From: Paraspadella gotoi
Taxonomy: Eukaryota > Chaetognatha
NCBI GenBank assembly: GCA_051294375.1
Contig: JBJCIZ010000810.1
Span: 1 to 64,000, forward strand
Reading direction: 5' to 3'
DNA: 64,000 nt
The notes under the pieces were generated by a model, which saw only the letters and a program-made list of their open reading frames with translations, searched no databases and was not told the DNA's origin. The position numbers were made by a program, and so were the translations under genes. Below, in pieces: positions 1 to 13,802 of the stretch. The number at the start of each line of letters is the position of its first letter. The stretch's first letter is position 1.

Positions 1-1553
1 GGAAAGCGAAGGAGATAAATTACGCGTTCGCCGGAGCGCCAAGCAATTTGAGTAGGGAAAGGTCAAGGTCAGGATGGCGATCGGGTGGGATGCCGCGGCG
101 CATGGAGGAGAAGCTGAACGGATTGCCAGCGTGAAATGAGTCATGATGGAGAGGAGAAGCACGCGGAAGTCCATTTCTGTTAAAATGCAGAGGTGGAAAT
201 GTCGTCGTCGACAGTGATGTCCATGAAGATGCTTGAATGGAAGAAAAACACCGTACGGCGTCGGCGGTGGAGATAGCGGAATTGGCATCCGGTACGGTGC
301 GGAGCGGGAGCCGGAGGTGTTGTCTAGCAACCTTTTCAAGCGCTGAGGATGTCGCGGGCATGGCGCGGAGGACTGACATCGTCCGCCCGCTACCGTCGCA
401 AGGTAGGCGCGAGGAAAGAACGCGCTCACTAGCGCTGATACGCCGGAAAAGTCGGAGACCTAGACGAAGGTGTGTGGACGTTGCGCAACAAGCACCGATG
501 AAGAGGGAAGCAAGGTCCGTAGGAGGTGCTAGTTAGCGGCGGCGAAATTCCTGCCATAGAGTGCGGAACGCCGCTCGTGAGAGCACGTAGGACTCGTACT
601 CTGTGAGAGGCGGTGAGCAGTAGCGAGGCGCGATCCGCGAAGTCTCATGTGGGCAAGAGAGAGCGCGGAAATGAGAGTGCCGGAAACATGGAGATAAGCG
701 CATGGAAGCTCCGTAAAGAGTTCGTCGACTCCATCTCAGTGAAGGCGATGAGGAGGAGATAGCGGTAGATTCGCGAAGTCTCATCAGCGGAAAGCAGAGA
801 GTCGCCATGGGAGATTGGGCGAGCATATCTCCAATGTAAAGTCGATAGTCAAGATGTAAAGAAACAATATTAGTAAACAAAATGGATTCCGGCGGTCGGC
901 TCCAACATCGGCGGCGGCTTTTTCTCCTAAGGGCCGGTATCAGTATCTTTTGTGGATGAGGCGGCGTCCGGCGCCTTGACAGTCAGAGAAACCGCGATTC
1001 TTCCTTCTTATTCAGCAGTTAGGAGAAATAAATCGAAGCAGACTGCTCCGGGGCAGGTAAGCGGCAGGTCCTGCTGTCGGTCGAGCTGGTGCCTGCCTGC
1101 TTTGGCGGGCCCGGGCCGATTCCGAGGCCGGGGAAAAGCGCGATGCAAAAAACTAAACGCTGCGACGACTGAAGTGCAAGAGTAAGGTCGCCGCGAGAGC
1201 GAAAACAGCGGCAAAGGTGAGAACGGGTTTGAGACATGCGCGAAAATGGAATTCGAGGCAATGGAGGCAGCGGGCATCGTGCGCCGCTCCAACAGCCCTT
1301 GGGCGTCACCGCTCCACGTCGTCCCTAAACTGGACGGCAGCGTGCGCCCCTGTGGCGACTTCCGTCGTCTCAACTGCGCCTCAGACGATGATCGTTATCC
1401 AATTCCACGCCTGCGAGATTTCACGGCCAACCTTGCGGGTAAGACGATTTTCTCCAAAATCGATCTGGTGAAAGGCTACCACCAGATCCCGGTGGCACCG
1501 GAAGACATAAAAAAGACTGACATCGTCGCCCGCGCGTCGCAGGTGGCGCGAGG
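1..1553 (+). mobile_element. Damaged chimeric repeat containing a Gypsy reverse-transcriptase fragment
   Basis: A GC- and CpG-rich block. Only the stretch from 1246 is recognisable: it reads as the start of a Ty3/Gypsy reverse transcriptase. Bases 360-475 match what follows the RT fragment in the second copy (13262-13345), so they look like the tail of a preceding unit. Bases 530-1215 match 12500-12960. The arrangement suggests at least two units of about 1.1 kb end to end, cut off by the N gap at 1554. Long overlapping frames on both strands here are not convincing genes. Confidence 0.6.
1246..1530 (+). pseudogene. Gypsy-type reverse transcriptase, N-terminal fragment
   Basis: The frame reads a classic Ty3/Gypsy RT start: a GIVRRSNSPWASPLHVVPK-type block at about residues 10-30, then DGSVRPCGDFRRLN, YPIPRL and FSKIDLVKGYHQIPV. 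This corresponds to the fingers and start of the palm, before the catalytic YxDD, which is absent. After VAPEDIKKTDI the sequence leaves the family and becomes GC-rich repeat, then an N gap. RNase H, integrase and gag are not present. It is a fragment inside a repeat, not a working retrotransposon. A second, more frameshifted copy lies at 12985-13260. Family identity is secure; function is lost. Confidence 0.85.
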
Positions 1554-1578
1554 NNNNNNNNNNNNNNNNNNNNNNNNN
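1554..1578. other. Assembly gap
   Basis: 25 N bases; the Gypsy fragment ends at its left edge. Confidence 1.
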
Positions 1579-4500
1579 AGGAATAGAAGAAAGAAGGAGA
1601 GATAGAGAAGAGAAAGGCAGATCGCCGTGGAATACACAGTTAGAAACGTTCTCACGGCAACAGATAGCTACGAGTTTTCGATAGGAAATAAAAATCGATC
1701 CGGTGTTGAAGGTGGTTGTGATGAGAAATAAAAGGTTGAACGTGAGTTAAAATGGAACTGTGAACTGGTCAAAGAGGAAGTGAGGAGGACGCTGAGGAAG
1801 AAGGGTGATGGAGATACAGAGTGGGCGTTTACGGTAAGAAGAAGATACTCATCTGGAAGTAGAAATCTCTTGAATTAGCGGGAGGAAGATGAGAATTGAT
1901 CACTATACTCCGCTGTCGAGGTTGTTTGTTCAACGCACACTACCTTACTGTTTTTCGGCCGAATATCACGATTAAATCACTTAATGTCATGCCTTGGTAA
2001 TCATATATCTTAGAGTAATCCTATTATGTAGTGTTTTGCTATATTGTAATTTAGTTACGAATCGAACGCGAAACCTTTTGCGTTCGTTTCCAATGAACTG
2101 CGTCCGGGATTTCGATCTTTCTTAGGCCACGGTTTCTTGGTTGTAATTTACAGCAGTGGAATGAGAGGAAAATTATTCCGATCCAATATTGAAACATATT
2201 CAGCATCCGAAAGTTTGTTCAAATATAGTGATACATTTTAGAGTCGACTATTTACTATCTTAACATCACTAGGCGATTCTAAGTGAACAAGAAATTTCGC
2301 CCAACAAAAGTCTTCTCTTGTCTGTCATTGTTCAGTCTATGATCTGCCTAATTCGTTAGGACTTTTTAAAAGGGGCGAAGTCACGACTACACAGGATCTA
2401 AAAATGAAAAATAATATATTATTGTGCAAATGAGTTCATACGTTAGCTTTAAGCCTTAAAACATAATCTAAAGAGAAAAAATTAATTCAATGTGAAAAGT
2501 TCATCGGCCAAATTTCATGTTTCATTACTAAATTTCTTCGTCCATACAAGCTCTCAGCTCAAAGTCTCCTATAAAACGATGTTTACAAGAGATGAACAAG
2601 TATGTTTTGAATACTAGCTATAGTTTGTGTAAAGTGGTCTTCATTGACTTGATAACTTTCCTTGACAAGGACATAATACTGCTACAGGCCAAAGACACGC
2701 GTTGGTATTTGAGTGACGAAAATCGAGACGCCAGAGGAAACGATAGGAGGCAGGTCCAAAGCAAAACGGCAATCAGCTAAGAAATGATAGAGGAACACTA
2801 AAGTCTCCAGGACCACAAAAGAGGACGAAGCCCCACGAGACTAGTGACAAGTAAGTTTAGAAGTTGTAAGTTAGAGAAGTGAAGTTAAAGTGGAAGTTAG
2901 TAAGTCCTGGCAAAGAATAACAAAACATTTAATACAAACTCAGGCAAATATATATATATAAAGTTTAAAGAACTTTCTTACTTGTTTCTAGAGGCCACAA
3001 ATAGTAACAAAAAGTTGCTTCATCATTCACAAGAAGAAATCCACCAATCATCCCAGAATTTCACCAACCTGGTAAATATTGTTCTCACAAACTAAGAGAG
3101 ATTCGCGAGATATTCTAGAGACTAGAAAGTGCAAGAATGAACAGATCTATTGGATCATATCGATAAATCCGTAATTAAAAATCTATCGAAAATCCGATGG
3201 AGAGGAGGAGGAGATCCGCCACGGAATCTGTACTTAAGTATATATATAAAAAAGTCTAAATCAAAGATGTCCTCCTGTAATCGCTGGAAAGCTGGCAACT
3301 TCTTGACGCTCAGTAAAAGGACAAAAGAGATGCGGGTAAACGGGTGGAGAAGCTGGATTTCTTCGTGATATAATAGATTAGTTATTTCGTCACCCCGCGC
3401 TATTTGGGCCCAACAGCAAAAGCATGTCAAATGACCTGAGCACAAATGGTCCAGCAGAAACTAGCATCCTAAAAATATCGGTTTTCGGCTAGAGTCCTAG
3501 GAAAGAGGAAAGGAGAAAATTTTAAAATGCTGATTAAACTGACAGGAAAAATATATAGCGCCAGGAACTTGTTAAGACCTTAAAAAGACACGTTGCATTA
3601 TTCCCTCAAAACAGAAACATTCCTCTTATAAAACGGTCGAACGGATTCAGACGGGTGTCATGATACAATCGACAGATCTCGACAACTGCCTCGTTGTAAG
3701 CCTGAAAACATTCGACCTGCACTTCCACATGCGTTTTTAAATCAAGTATCAATGACAGAGACGAAGGGGTACAAATTTTAAAAAAGATTAAAATTGTGAA
3801 CGAGATGGAAACAAAGCTACGATTAAGATTAATTCGTTAAATATACTTATATTTAACTCTTTCGTCCCTCTGCATAGCTCACGAACTTTGAGAAGTTCAA
3901 CCGTTGGGTAGCGATATCGGAGATGTAGCGCACAGAGCAGGCCGAAAGATATCACGCAGGCAGTGTTCAGGGCTATCAGTGAACTACCCCGCGGAAACAT
4001 TTGAGACCCGCATGTGGCGCTGCGTGGTGACTGTATCACGTCCTGACGAACGGATCGAACCTTCGTTCGTGTCCGCACCTATCACCAAAATACAACAACG
4101 ATTGTTCTGAACCAATTAGTACCCTTTGAGAGCGCACCGCGTGGCGACGCTTCGGTAAGCCGCAAGACCGACAAGTGTAAACAAAAAACACTAAAAAACT
4201 GCGACCTTCATTCTGACGAAATTCTTAAAAAACGTTTGCCGCTAACTGAAAAAGACACAATTTGCAAATCCTACGAAAAATTATTGACACACAAGGCAGG
4301 GGGAATGAAACCATTGAGAGCGTAAATATGCTGCATAAACTGACTGACCTAGACACTATAAAAATTCTCAATAGATCTAAGGATAACCTATCGTTCGGGC
4401 TATTATATAAAACATACTAGAAGCAAAACGCAAATAATATATAGCCTTATATCAGAAGTAACAGAAGCCAGTATAACTGAGAGCCCGGTGGCCGACTTTG

Positions 4501-7500
4501 AACGTTTGAATATATCCTAAATTAAACATATAGGTTCAGAAACGCGAAGACCCGGTTGTAATCTGAACAGCCCCGGTGGACCGAAGTCGATCCGGATCCG
4601 ACAATAGTTTTTCACCCGAAAGTCCGACGAGCAGTACAACCGACGTCCAGAAACAGATGAATATATAGTAAAGCAGGCACCAGAAAGCAGCCAGACAAGA
4701 TCGACTTAGGTAAAGGAAAAAATACCAGGCACGACAGAATGACCTATGAGGAACTACGATCCGAATTACCAAAATGGAACCATAAAGGTAAACTAATGGA
4801 TGACATATATCATAGCAATACATAGTGAAACGTATATATAACGAACGGCTTTAGTCACGAAATCCCATACTTTCTCTGCCCCCCGCAGGAACGAAAGTGC
4901 GGATACTCGAATGAATGACGGAGATAGAGACAAGCGAACGCCATACCGAAAACCCGCGACACACGCACACACCAAATCCGCGAAGCCTAAAAGGTGAGTT
5001 TCCAAGTGCACGAAAACGAAACGCGAAAGTCTCACCAGTAAAAAATCACTCCAAATACATCAATGTTCTCTTACCAGAGACAGCGGCAGGTACTAGCATA
5101 AAAGGATCGACACATACTTCAGGCACATCAGGCTAACCGTCGCGCACTACATGACATCCTTCAACGATCTATGAATGAAGACATCCGAGCGAAAGACCAA
5201 AATTTATGAAGATTCTGCGAGACATAGCTCGTCTCCTTACAATGTTAGTATGTATGAATCAACCGGTGACTTCAACCGAACACCGAAACCTTAGATGAGC
5301 CTACGGGAAATGCTAAAACCTTGAGCACGTACATACACAAACTACTCCAATACTTGGGCATCAACATTTCGCATTGTACCCACACGCACGTCAAGGCCTT
5401 ACTACAACACATCTATTTCATGACATAATGCATATGCACAAGCTCTACCAATTCCATGTGCATCAGAGTTGGCAACACAGAAAAAAATCTTAAACTAACT
5501 AAAAACGAATCAATACCTAACAAATACTACCGGAAAAATACGTACACCTAAAAATCCCATACCAACTAAGAAATTTAATCAGTAATCTAAATGCGTTTAA
5601 AGGAAGTTGACTTTATTGGCCTATCGTTATTTATTGGCTTAAGCATCCGAATGCCGAGCACAATGCAATATTTCGGCAAGTAAACCACTCCAGACTACCC
5701 CGATGGGGCGAGACCTCAAACCCTGCCAAAAAGCAAAACAAAAGCAATAACATGATAAGCTCTTTATTGTCGCGTTGGTCTCCCTGTTCCAGCATCTCCG
5801 CTGCTTATCATTATAATATTATATAGGAGAGAACAAAAAATGAGACGTACAAAGTCGAACGATTACAAACAGTTCACTTGCAACGACGAGAACCGCATCA
5901 CAAAACGTAAGGAGCGGGTAAGTACTTAATAAAAGGGTTTTTCGGTAAGGTGTCGCTTTACGCGGAGAGCAGAGAGGATCTAGAGATTACAAAGCAACAC
6001 ACCTTCCGTTATCGAATTTCGAAAAACTTCGGAGCTTCCCGACGACTTTTTCCCAACACAACTTTGAATGAAGCATGGCTATACCGCTAGGAAGCCGTCC
6101 GCCTGTAGCGGGACGCGCAGGGAGATCTCAGTCAATAGGAGTTCTATTTATTCGAGGGCGTTGTTACGCTTCCGAAAGCGAACTCACAATGTTGTAATTT
6201 TTTGCCGTCACTGCACGAAACTAGTCCGTCAAGGAAACACTTTTTACGAAAATTGGAGCGCATCGAAAATGATACAGATAAAAGCGATAAAAATATTAGG
6301 GGCAAACTAATGATAATAAAAGTAAAGAAAACGCTTTATATATCCTTATCCTACTCTATTTTGTCGCTCTCCTCTGGAGCTACAAAAAATAAGACAGAAC
6401 TAAAATAAATAACAAAAAATGGGACGAATGGGGTGGTTTTTAAGCAGTGGGTGGTTTGCACACCCTCCGAAGAGGGTTTCGTCTTTCCGTCTTGTCCTGG
6501 TCGGCGAAAGACACGCTTTGGCGAAGGCGTTGGTTTTTGTCCTCTCTCCTCACTCAACCAAAAAACCTTGACCTTGACTCATTTACCCTTTTTTCTCAAC
6601 CTATACAAAAAAACCCTGGAATCTATGAACCAACAACGTACAATGTGTGACGACGTCAGTTCATAATAAAAAAAAACTAAAAATACACTTGTAAATTTCG
6701 TGGGTTAAGGACTTAAATACTAAACAAAAATCGAAAAACCATTAAATTTTCTTAAAAAAACGAACAAAAGTATTTTTTAAAAAGCTAAATATTTCATAAA
6801 AAATACTAAATTTTCAATTGAAAAATGGCCGTACCTTACCGCACAAGAACCGGAGAGGAAATGTAGAGCCTGTTCGCACAAAAAGAAAAAAAAATTTTCA
6901 AAAAAAAATTTAGCAAAAAACATAACAAAGGGAGAACTACGTCGTAGTTAATTTGTAATAGCCATTGGGGAGAAAATCGGGGGGATAATAGTTCAGGCAA
7001 ATATTCGTTTGATCACTCGCCGAGCGTAAAGTCGCGGAAAGATCTCTGGGAAAAAGGCATCGAATGGGTAAATAAACTTATCATTACCGCAAGTTAGATT
7101 CGAGGCCGTACGATCGATTTGAAAGGTTCGAGGGTATAACTGCCGAAGAACCAAAGAGAGGTACTGTTGAGTATATTACGAAAAAAATATAATATTACTC
7201 AAAAAAACTAATATTTATCTAAACTAAAAAATATTAAGAAAAACGTAAGAATACATTAATTATTTCCGATGTTCGCTGCATCAAGTTCCAGCAGACCAAC
7301 AACGCAACTTTTACATTCCGTAGCCTCAGCCCGTAACCGCGCCGATCCGAGGTCCACTACGAACCGGAAGTCATGTCATAGGATCGTCGCTGAAACCGGG
7401 ATGTTAACGAGCAATGAAACAACGAAAACAATGTCATGTAAATTGTAACGGGAGCCATCGACGATGCATCAGAAACGATCGATGGCCGCGTTACTAAAAA

Positions 7501-10500
7501 TTCCTTTACATAAACAAAAAATTCTAAAAAATTCCGCATACTTGAAAAAGGCAAAAATAGAGATTTCGAAAAACAAGTCCAAGTTATATCGAATGGTCAA
7601 ACGAGAGAGGCTGGTACGGGCCGACTACACGCTACAACGAATAAAAGCCTCCACGAACCTCCCCGCCAGCCCATGAAAAAACACCCCTCAGCGATGTTTT
7701 GTTTACCAAAGAGAGACCGGACGTCAAAGTAAACAAAACAAGCGAGACTCCGTCACAAAGGCGCCCCCATCGCGATCAGTCGAACATGGTGCAGAAATTC
7801 GAATAAACAATAAATAAATCATGAGTAATGAAAATAAAAAAATAAAAACGGCTTTTGAACGGCACCTCCCATAAAAAGATTTGCCCAAAGTGCAGAAAGA
7901 AATAGGATCCGCCTTTTGAACGCGACTGAAAGAAAATGATTATAAATAACGTTTGATCGCCGCGTTTTACAGGAATCGAATCCGTATTTTGAAGTCCCAA
8001 CCCTTTATCCCTCCACAGGAGAATCCGAATTTCCATTCGAATTGTAAACAAAACCAGAAAAACAGAAGAAACGAAATAATAACTATCTAATTAAATGAAA
8101 ATAGTTAAGATATTAAAAAGAAAGACGAGCTTTTTCAGCTCACAGAAAAGAAAAAGCCTCTAGAAAGGGCTTAGAGCGCAATCGGAATTTAAAGTTAAAA
8201 AATAGCCTAAGCCTCAGTGCGCGGGGACCTGTTTAACATTTAGAGAGTACGCGAAAAAGAGCCAAGCCTGACTCGCGCTCTTGACGGAGTTTAATTCATA
8301 AGAAAATGAAAAATATAATATAAAAAATTATAATAATTCATTTCAAAAATTATCCGTTAATAATTAAAACGGCCGGATATTTATAAAAAATCTCTAAATA
8401 ATTTTTACTTTTAAAAAACGCCGTAAGCAAATCAAAAAAACGAAAAAACTTTATTCTTTTCGCGATGGGGGCCATCGCTAAAAAAGTGAAAAACTCTGCG
8501 CCCCAACAATTTTTTATAACAAAAAAAAATTGTCCGGCCGTAGAGCGGGTCACGGACACAAAAAAAACGAAAAAATTGTCCGGCGTAAAAGACGGACGCG
8601 ACACAAAAAAAAATATATATATTTAAAATGAAAAACTCTGTCTGGCCGTAGTAGCGGACGGCAGACACTACACGAAACCCACATCTCCATTGAAAGAAGT
8701 TTACTGAGACGCCGTCAGATGCATTTCCAGAGGAAACCATGACCTACCTGGCGATCAAGAGCCGGATCCTTGAGTTCATTTAAACTAAAAAATAGGCACA
8801 TGGTATATAAAAAAAAAGAAAATAAACCTAAAACGTCATTACAATGTGCGAAGACAAGTGTGGATTATACTACTCAGCCTAGGTAATTAATAATCAAAAG
8901 CAAACACTTTAACGACTTTTACCTTATCAATAAGCACATTTATAATTGTTTCGGATCGCAATCAAAAGTGAAGCAATGCGCGTAAATATTACCCATTATC
9001 GTGGCCGCATACAGTGTAACCATAGAAAAACAGGTTAAGTAAATTACGAAACATTAACCACCCATATTTAAAAACAGCTCAGTGGTTTAACAGGGGAGGG
9101 AGCTTCCGTACACCCCAAACCTCAAACAATGATTCTATGTGCCGGTACTAAGATCTTAGCCCGCCATATCTCCATAAGGAGGGTAGGGCTGTATAGCTAA
9201 CCCCGTCCGCAAATAACCTAAAAAAAAAAATAAAAAACAGTTCTCAAGATTCCCTGCCGGGACCCGCGGACACCAAGGCTGCCCACTAAAAGAGAGAGAG
9301 CACGACGGCCGATGGAACTGCAACGCCGCCTTCTCTCAAGCTGTCGACGACCGGACGGAGGACCTATTCCAATCCGGCGATGGGGCATCGGACTAAAGGG
9401 TCCAACGAAGGGCTCTTCCAACGCCTCCGCAATCCTCTCATCAACAGCGTCACTAGGGGCTATGACGGACCCCTTCTATACAACGCTTCTGCCATCCGCC
9501 AGTGCGCAAGCGCAAAACGCCTCCCGTGCGTCCTCATGCAAATCTCGCCCCACCTCGGCAAGATCCGGACTTAAACAGGTCGCACACGCTCACCAGCAGG
9601 GCCTCGGGAATCTGCAAAACAACGCATCTGCGAGACCCGCAGATCCTTCCGGGCTCTCTAACATCTGCGTGCCTGCCTGCAAATTCCGCGAAAACGTCCG
9701 CCGACGTCGAAAGCGCTGCTTTCGTCGTGCGGAACACGATTTAAGTGGCGCTGCATTTTGAAAACTTTGTAAATTTTTTTAAAAAAGGAAAAAAGGAGAA
9801 AAAGATAAGGGACCAGCCGCTAAACAGCCGGCGACGTCCACATGCAAAACCCTTAAGGTGAGGCAATGTACAAAAATTTTTTCTTTTTTTCCGAAAAAAT
9901 CTACAAACGTCGCGTTCAGCTTCGAAAATGAGCAGAGGTCTGCATTTGACGTAACGTAAACGAAAGATACGAACATAATTCGGTAATAAACGGTTACAAA
10001 CTGTACGCCAAAATCCGCCAATTTGATCTTACTATAAAAGGATGAAATTCGTACTAAAAAATTAATGGCAAATGAGATCAATTAGAAAATTCAATTTTTA
10101 ACCGTTCAAATCTGAAGAAAAATTTTTGAATAGGGACTGCACTTACAAAAAACGCGAAAATAAATAAAATAAATTAAATTTTTTTAAAAAACCCTAACTT
10201 CGCAAGCACTTAAATTAATAAACCATAAACTCTTAAATAATGTAGCTAACCAAAACAAAACAGGATCTGAAGAACCATAGTCTTAGAACAACAATAATAG
10301 GATCAGCACCGATAATGAAAGTGCAATCTAAAAATAGATTCTAATCAGTAATTTTCTGGTTAGGTACACTCCCTATAGGGGAATCTGCGGCCGAAGCGAA
10401 ACTAAGCAAAATTGGGGACAAACGAAATTTTCGTTTTTCGGCCGCGAAGGCCTCTGGTAAAATAAAACATCGGAAATGCATAGCAATAAAATGGAAAAGG

Positions 10501-12480
10501 CATCACAAAGAGTTTAATGATCTTTGGAGGGACGAGCGTATTTGTATTAATTTTAACTTTTCTCGTCTGACTGCCAAAACTGACGAATTTAGATCGCCGA
10601 TGAAGATTATTCCTTCTCGGTCGCACGAGCGCGCGCCCGCACGTGGTGTCGTTGCTGAAGCACCCTTGCACTAACGCCAGGCCTCCACCAAGGTACGTAC
10701 ACAATATATGAGTCTACGTCGATCGGGGACAAGCACCTGGCGACACACAATACGCAGATCTGGGCGGATGGGGAAATGGAGAAGTAGCTGGCGTTAAAGG
10801 TAGGAAATCATTGGCATCTGCCAAGACGATTGGAATTGTTTGCACGTTTCGTCTCGGAGGCGGAGCCGAGAAGGCCAAAGAGGGCGTCGACCAGCGCATT
10901 CACCGACTGACCCCCGCCCGTCGAGCGAAGGAGAACGACCATAACGAAGAGGCGAATCTTTTCCAAAGTAAGATTCCATGAACCGAAAGTTTTTAGAATA
11001 ACAATTAGCGAAAGAGGCGATTCGCTGTCGTCAGATTATCGACGTTGTAAAAGATTCGAGGAAAGGCATTGAACCGCAGACACGGTGAATGGATTAAAAA
11101 CACGCGCGCAAAGCGAAAGCAGTTTATTCTTAGCATACATCACGAAATCAGCGAAGACACACTCGGGCGTGACTGAAAGAAGGGAGAAACGACGAGGAGG
11201 CGCCGAGCGCCGCTGATGTCTCGGCGAGTCAAACACCCGGAAGATCTTTGGGTTTCCATGGAGACCCGACTGACTTTTTGTAATTCGGCCACAGTCGAGG
11301 TTCCGCGGCAATCGCAAAGAAAAATTCAGTCCGCATCAGATGGAACAATCCATTATCACACATTTTTTTTTTTTCCGAAAGGGGACTGGACCAATTGCAA
11401 CATCAGGTCACGGCATCTCCATTCGTCCACGACCCAGGAAATCAATATCGGGTTCGCAGATATTCAATTGTTTTGAAAAACGGGAAAAAAACGCGACTTT
11501 TAATCCCGAATTTGTACTTGAAGATCGGTTTAGACAAAATTCGTCGGCAACAGAAACAACTCGAAAAAAGTCTGAACCAAATGGTAAGACGAAATTGGCG
11601 GCAATTGAGAGATACCCACTCGCAAGTTACATAAAGGTCGACGATTCGGCGACGATTCAAATTGACGCCGGTGCTCAAAATTTGGAGGACATCGATAAAG
11701 AAGCGCATTCCCCGGCGTGAAATTGTAATGGATAAGCTGGTCGCAGATCCAGAGAAAAATCTCGATGGAAGTGAGTTTCACTACTTTTTGCCGCTCTTTG
11801 CCGTTGACAAAACGTATCGTCGACAGATTTTGCTACCGCAAACAATAAGAGTCATCGACGCACGTTGATTTAGATATGCAATGTATCTGCGCCGTTCGTG
11901 GCATTTTTTAATCATATTGTTTATATCGAGCCGAAGTAGGATGATGTAAATATTGCGCATGCAAAAATTTCAAAGTCAATCGTCAACCGCGTTTAGAAAT
12001 CGGCGAGGCAAAAACCCGCCGTTTTTCGTGCCTCTTCGCAAAACAAGATTCGCGATCGAAATAATTTTTTTGGTTCGCACTCAAACGTTTGAACTAAGGC
12101 GCGTCGCTTCGTGAGTTCTTTTTTATTTAAGGCCGCGAACGATCGAGCGACAGGAAGCCGGTAGCGAAAATGGCTCGTTGGGTCCTAATATTAATTTTTT
12201 AAACAAATAGCCGAATAACGTTAATTACAAATTAATTAAGATAAATGAATTCGCAGACAAATAAGAGGAAACTCAAACTTTTTAATTCAACTAATAAATC
12301 AAACATGTGTGTTGCAGAGGACAGGAATTTTAAGTACAACAAACCGCTTTTGAACGAATATGGTTATCGAATCCCTTCTTTTCCGATGACGGAGCAGCGA
12401 ATTTCTCTCAGAGGCAACAGAGAAATAACCCAAGATCGACCTTTATGTTAGCACTTACACAAAGCTTTTTCTATTTTCTA
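1579..12480. other. Long tract with no recognisable gene
   Basis: About 10.9 kb of unique-looking sequence with more CpG than the AT-rich remainder. Open frames are short, overlap in several frames and show no domain I recognise. Denser GC patches lie at about 9210-9760 and 10600-11350. The 149-codon plus-strand frame at 9312-9761 overlaps other open frames and is low-complexity, so I do not call it. Homopolymer A tracts are frequent at 6660-6920 and 8400-8620. I saw no tRNA, rRNA or clear repeat boundary. Confidence 0.5.
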
Positions 12481-12499
12481 TTAACTATTATAAAAAAAA

Positions 12500-13350
12500 A
12501 CTAGCCAGCAATCGTAGGACGTGGATAGCGGCTCGCGAAAGTCTCCATAGCGGTGCGGGTAAGAGAGAGTCGGCCGATGGGAGATCTGACAGTCTCCCAT
12601 GTAAGTCGATAGTCAGATGTAAAGAAATATTGTAAAAAGATGGATTCCGGGGATGCCGACAATCGCGGCTGGCTTTTTTCCTCCTTAGGCAGGGTATCAG
12701 TTCCTGTTTGATCGGGCGGCGTCGGCGCTTTGAAGTCGAGAAACCGCGATTCTTCTTTACTTTTAGCGTCGAAATCAATCGAAGCAGCTGGCGGTAAGCG
12801 GCGAGGGTCGCTGCGTGGGAGCGGTGCTAGCTGCTGGCGGGCCGGGCCCGATCCGAGGCCGGGGAAAACGCGCGATGCAAAAACTAACGCTGCGACGACT
12901 GAAGTGCAAGAGTAAGGTCGCCGACGAGAGCGAAAACAGCGGCAAAGGTGGAGAACGGTTTTGACGACAGTTGGCGCGAAAATGGAATTCGGGCAATGGA
13001 GGCAAAGCGGCATCGTGCGCCGCTCCAACAGCCCTTTGGGCGTCAACGCGCTCCACGTAGTCCCTAAACTGGACGGCAGCGTGCGCCCTGTGGCGACTTC
13101 CGTCGTCTCACTGCGCCTCAGACGATGATCGTTATCCAATTCCACGCCTGCGAGATTTTCACGCCAACCTTGGCGGGTAGACGATTTTCTCGCAAAATCG
13201 ATCTGGTGAAAGGCTTACCACAGATCCGCGGTGGCACCGAAAAGACCTAAAAAGAGCTGACATCGTCGCCCGCGCGTCGCAGGTGGGCGCGAGGAAAGAA
13301 CGCGCTGTCACTGGCGATACCCGGAAAAGTCGGAGACCTAGACGAAGATT
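12500..13350 (+). mobile_element. Second copy of the chimeric Gypsy-fragment repeat
   Basis: Aligns by eye with the first block: 12500-12660 with 530-880, 12660-12960 with 890-1215, 12960-13260 with the RT fragment, and 13262-13345 with 360-475. Many single-base indels separate the copies and the RT frame is broken repeatedly. Its right edge at about 13350-13366 coincides with a MITE terminus and with the change to very AT-rich, CpG-poor DNA. Confidence 0.65.
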
Positions 13351-13365
13351 CGTTGATTTGCTGTC

Positions 13366-13550
13366 ATATGAAATTGGTACAACCAATATAAAAAATTATC
13401 CATTCATTTAATAAATAAGCTATCTTGCCCCTGACTTTGGACAGACTTTGGTGGTTTAAGGCCTCCATCACTCTTACAAGATAATGACATAGCAGGTCCC
13501 TGCAAGCTTTCAATCAAGACTCTCTCACAGTCTCGTTTATTCACTATATT
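13366..13550 (+). mobile_element. MITE-like repeat, copy 1 (ATGAAATTGGTACAACC end)
   Basis: Begins ATGAAATTGGTACAACCAAT and matches 14748-14935 almost base for base, including the block TTTAAGGCCTCCATCACTCT. The same 42-base terminus occurs inverted at 15164-15206 and 36622-36664, which suggests it is a terminal inverted repeat. There is no coding capacity. Confidence 0.6.
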
Positions 13551-13591
13551 ATTTATATATATATATATATATTATATATATTTCTTGTTTC
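13551..13591. repeat. (TA)n microsatellite
   Basis: Nearly pure alternating TA immediately after the MITE copy. Confidence 0.85.
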
Positions 13592-13657
13592 TGTCAGAAA
13601 TTCTGACATTCGCTCGTATTCTCTCCGCTTCATTGGGAAATTGTTGAGGATCAAAAA

Positions 13658-13802
13658 TTTTACTTTCGCCGACCGCGGTTTTGGCGGCTTTTGGAAAACC
13701 ACTTAAAATATTTATTTTTTAAAAACGAATTTTAAATAAATATTCCCTAATTACCCTAACCCTAAACCCATTTAACCCTAACTCCGGTCGGCGAAAGTAA
13801 AA
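13658..13802. mobile_element. 145-bp MITE with 18-bp inverted ends and telomere-like interior
   Basis: The left end TTTTACTTTCGCCGACCG (13658-13675) is perfectly inverted at 13785-13802. The interior holds a CCCTAACCCTAAACCC run (13753-13769) like vertebrate-type telomere repeat, plus an AT-rich stretch. A shortened relative lies at 41184-41231, which makes this a repeat family rather than a chance palindrome. Confidence 0.7.

Noticed and set aside
9312-9761. 149-codon plus-strand frame
   Set aside because: Overlaps four other open frames in a GC patch, has no domain and unconvincing composition.
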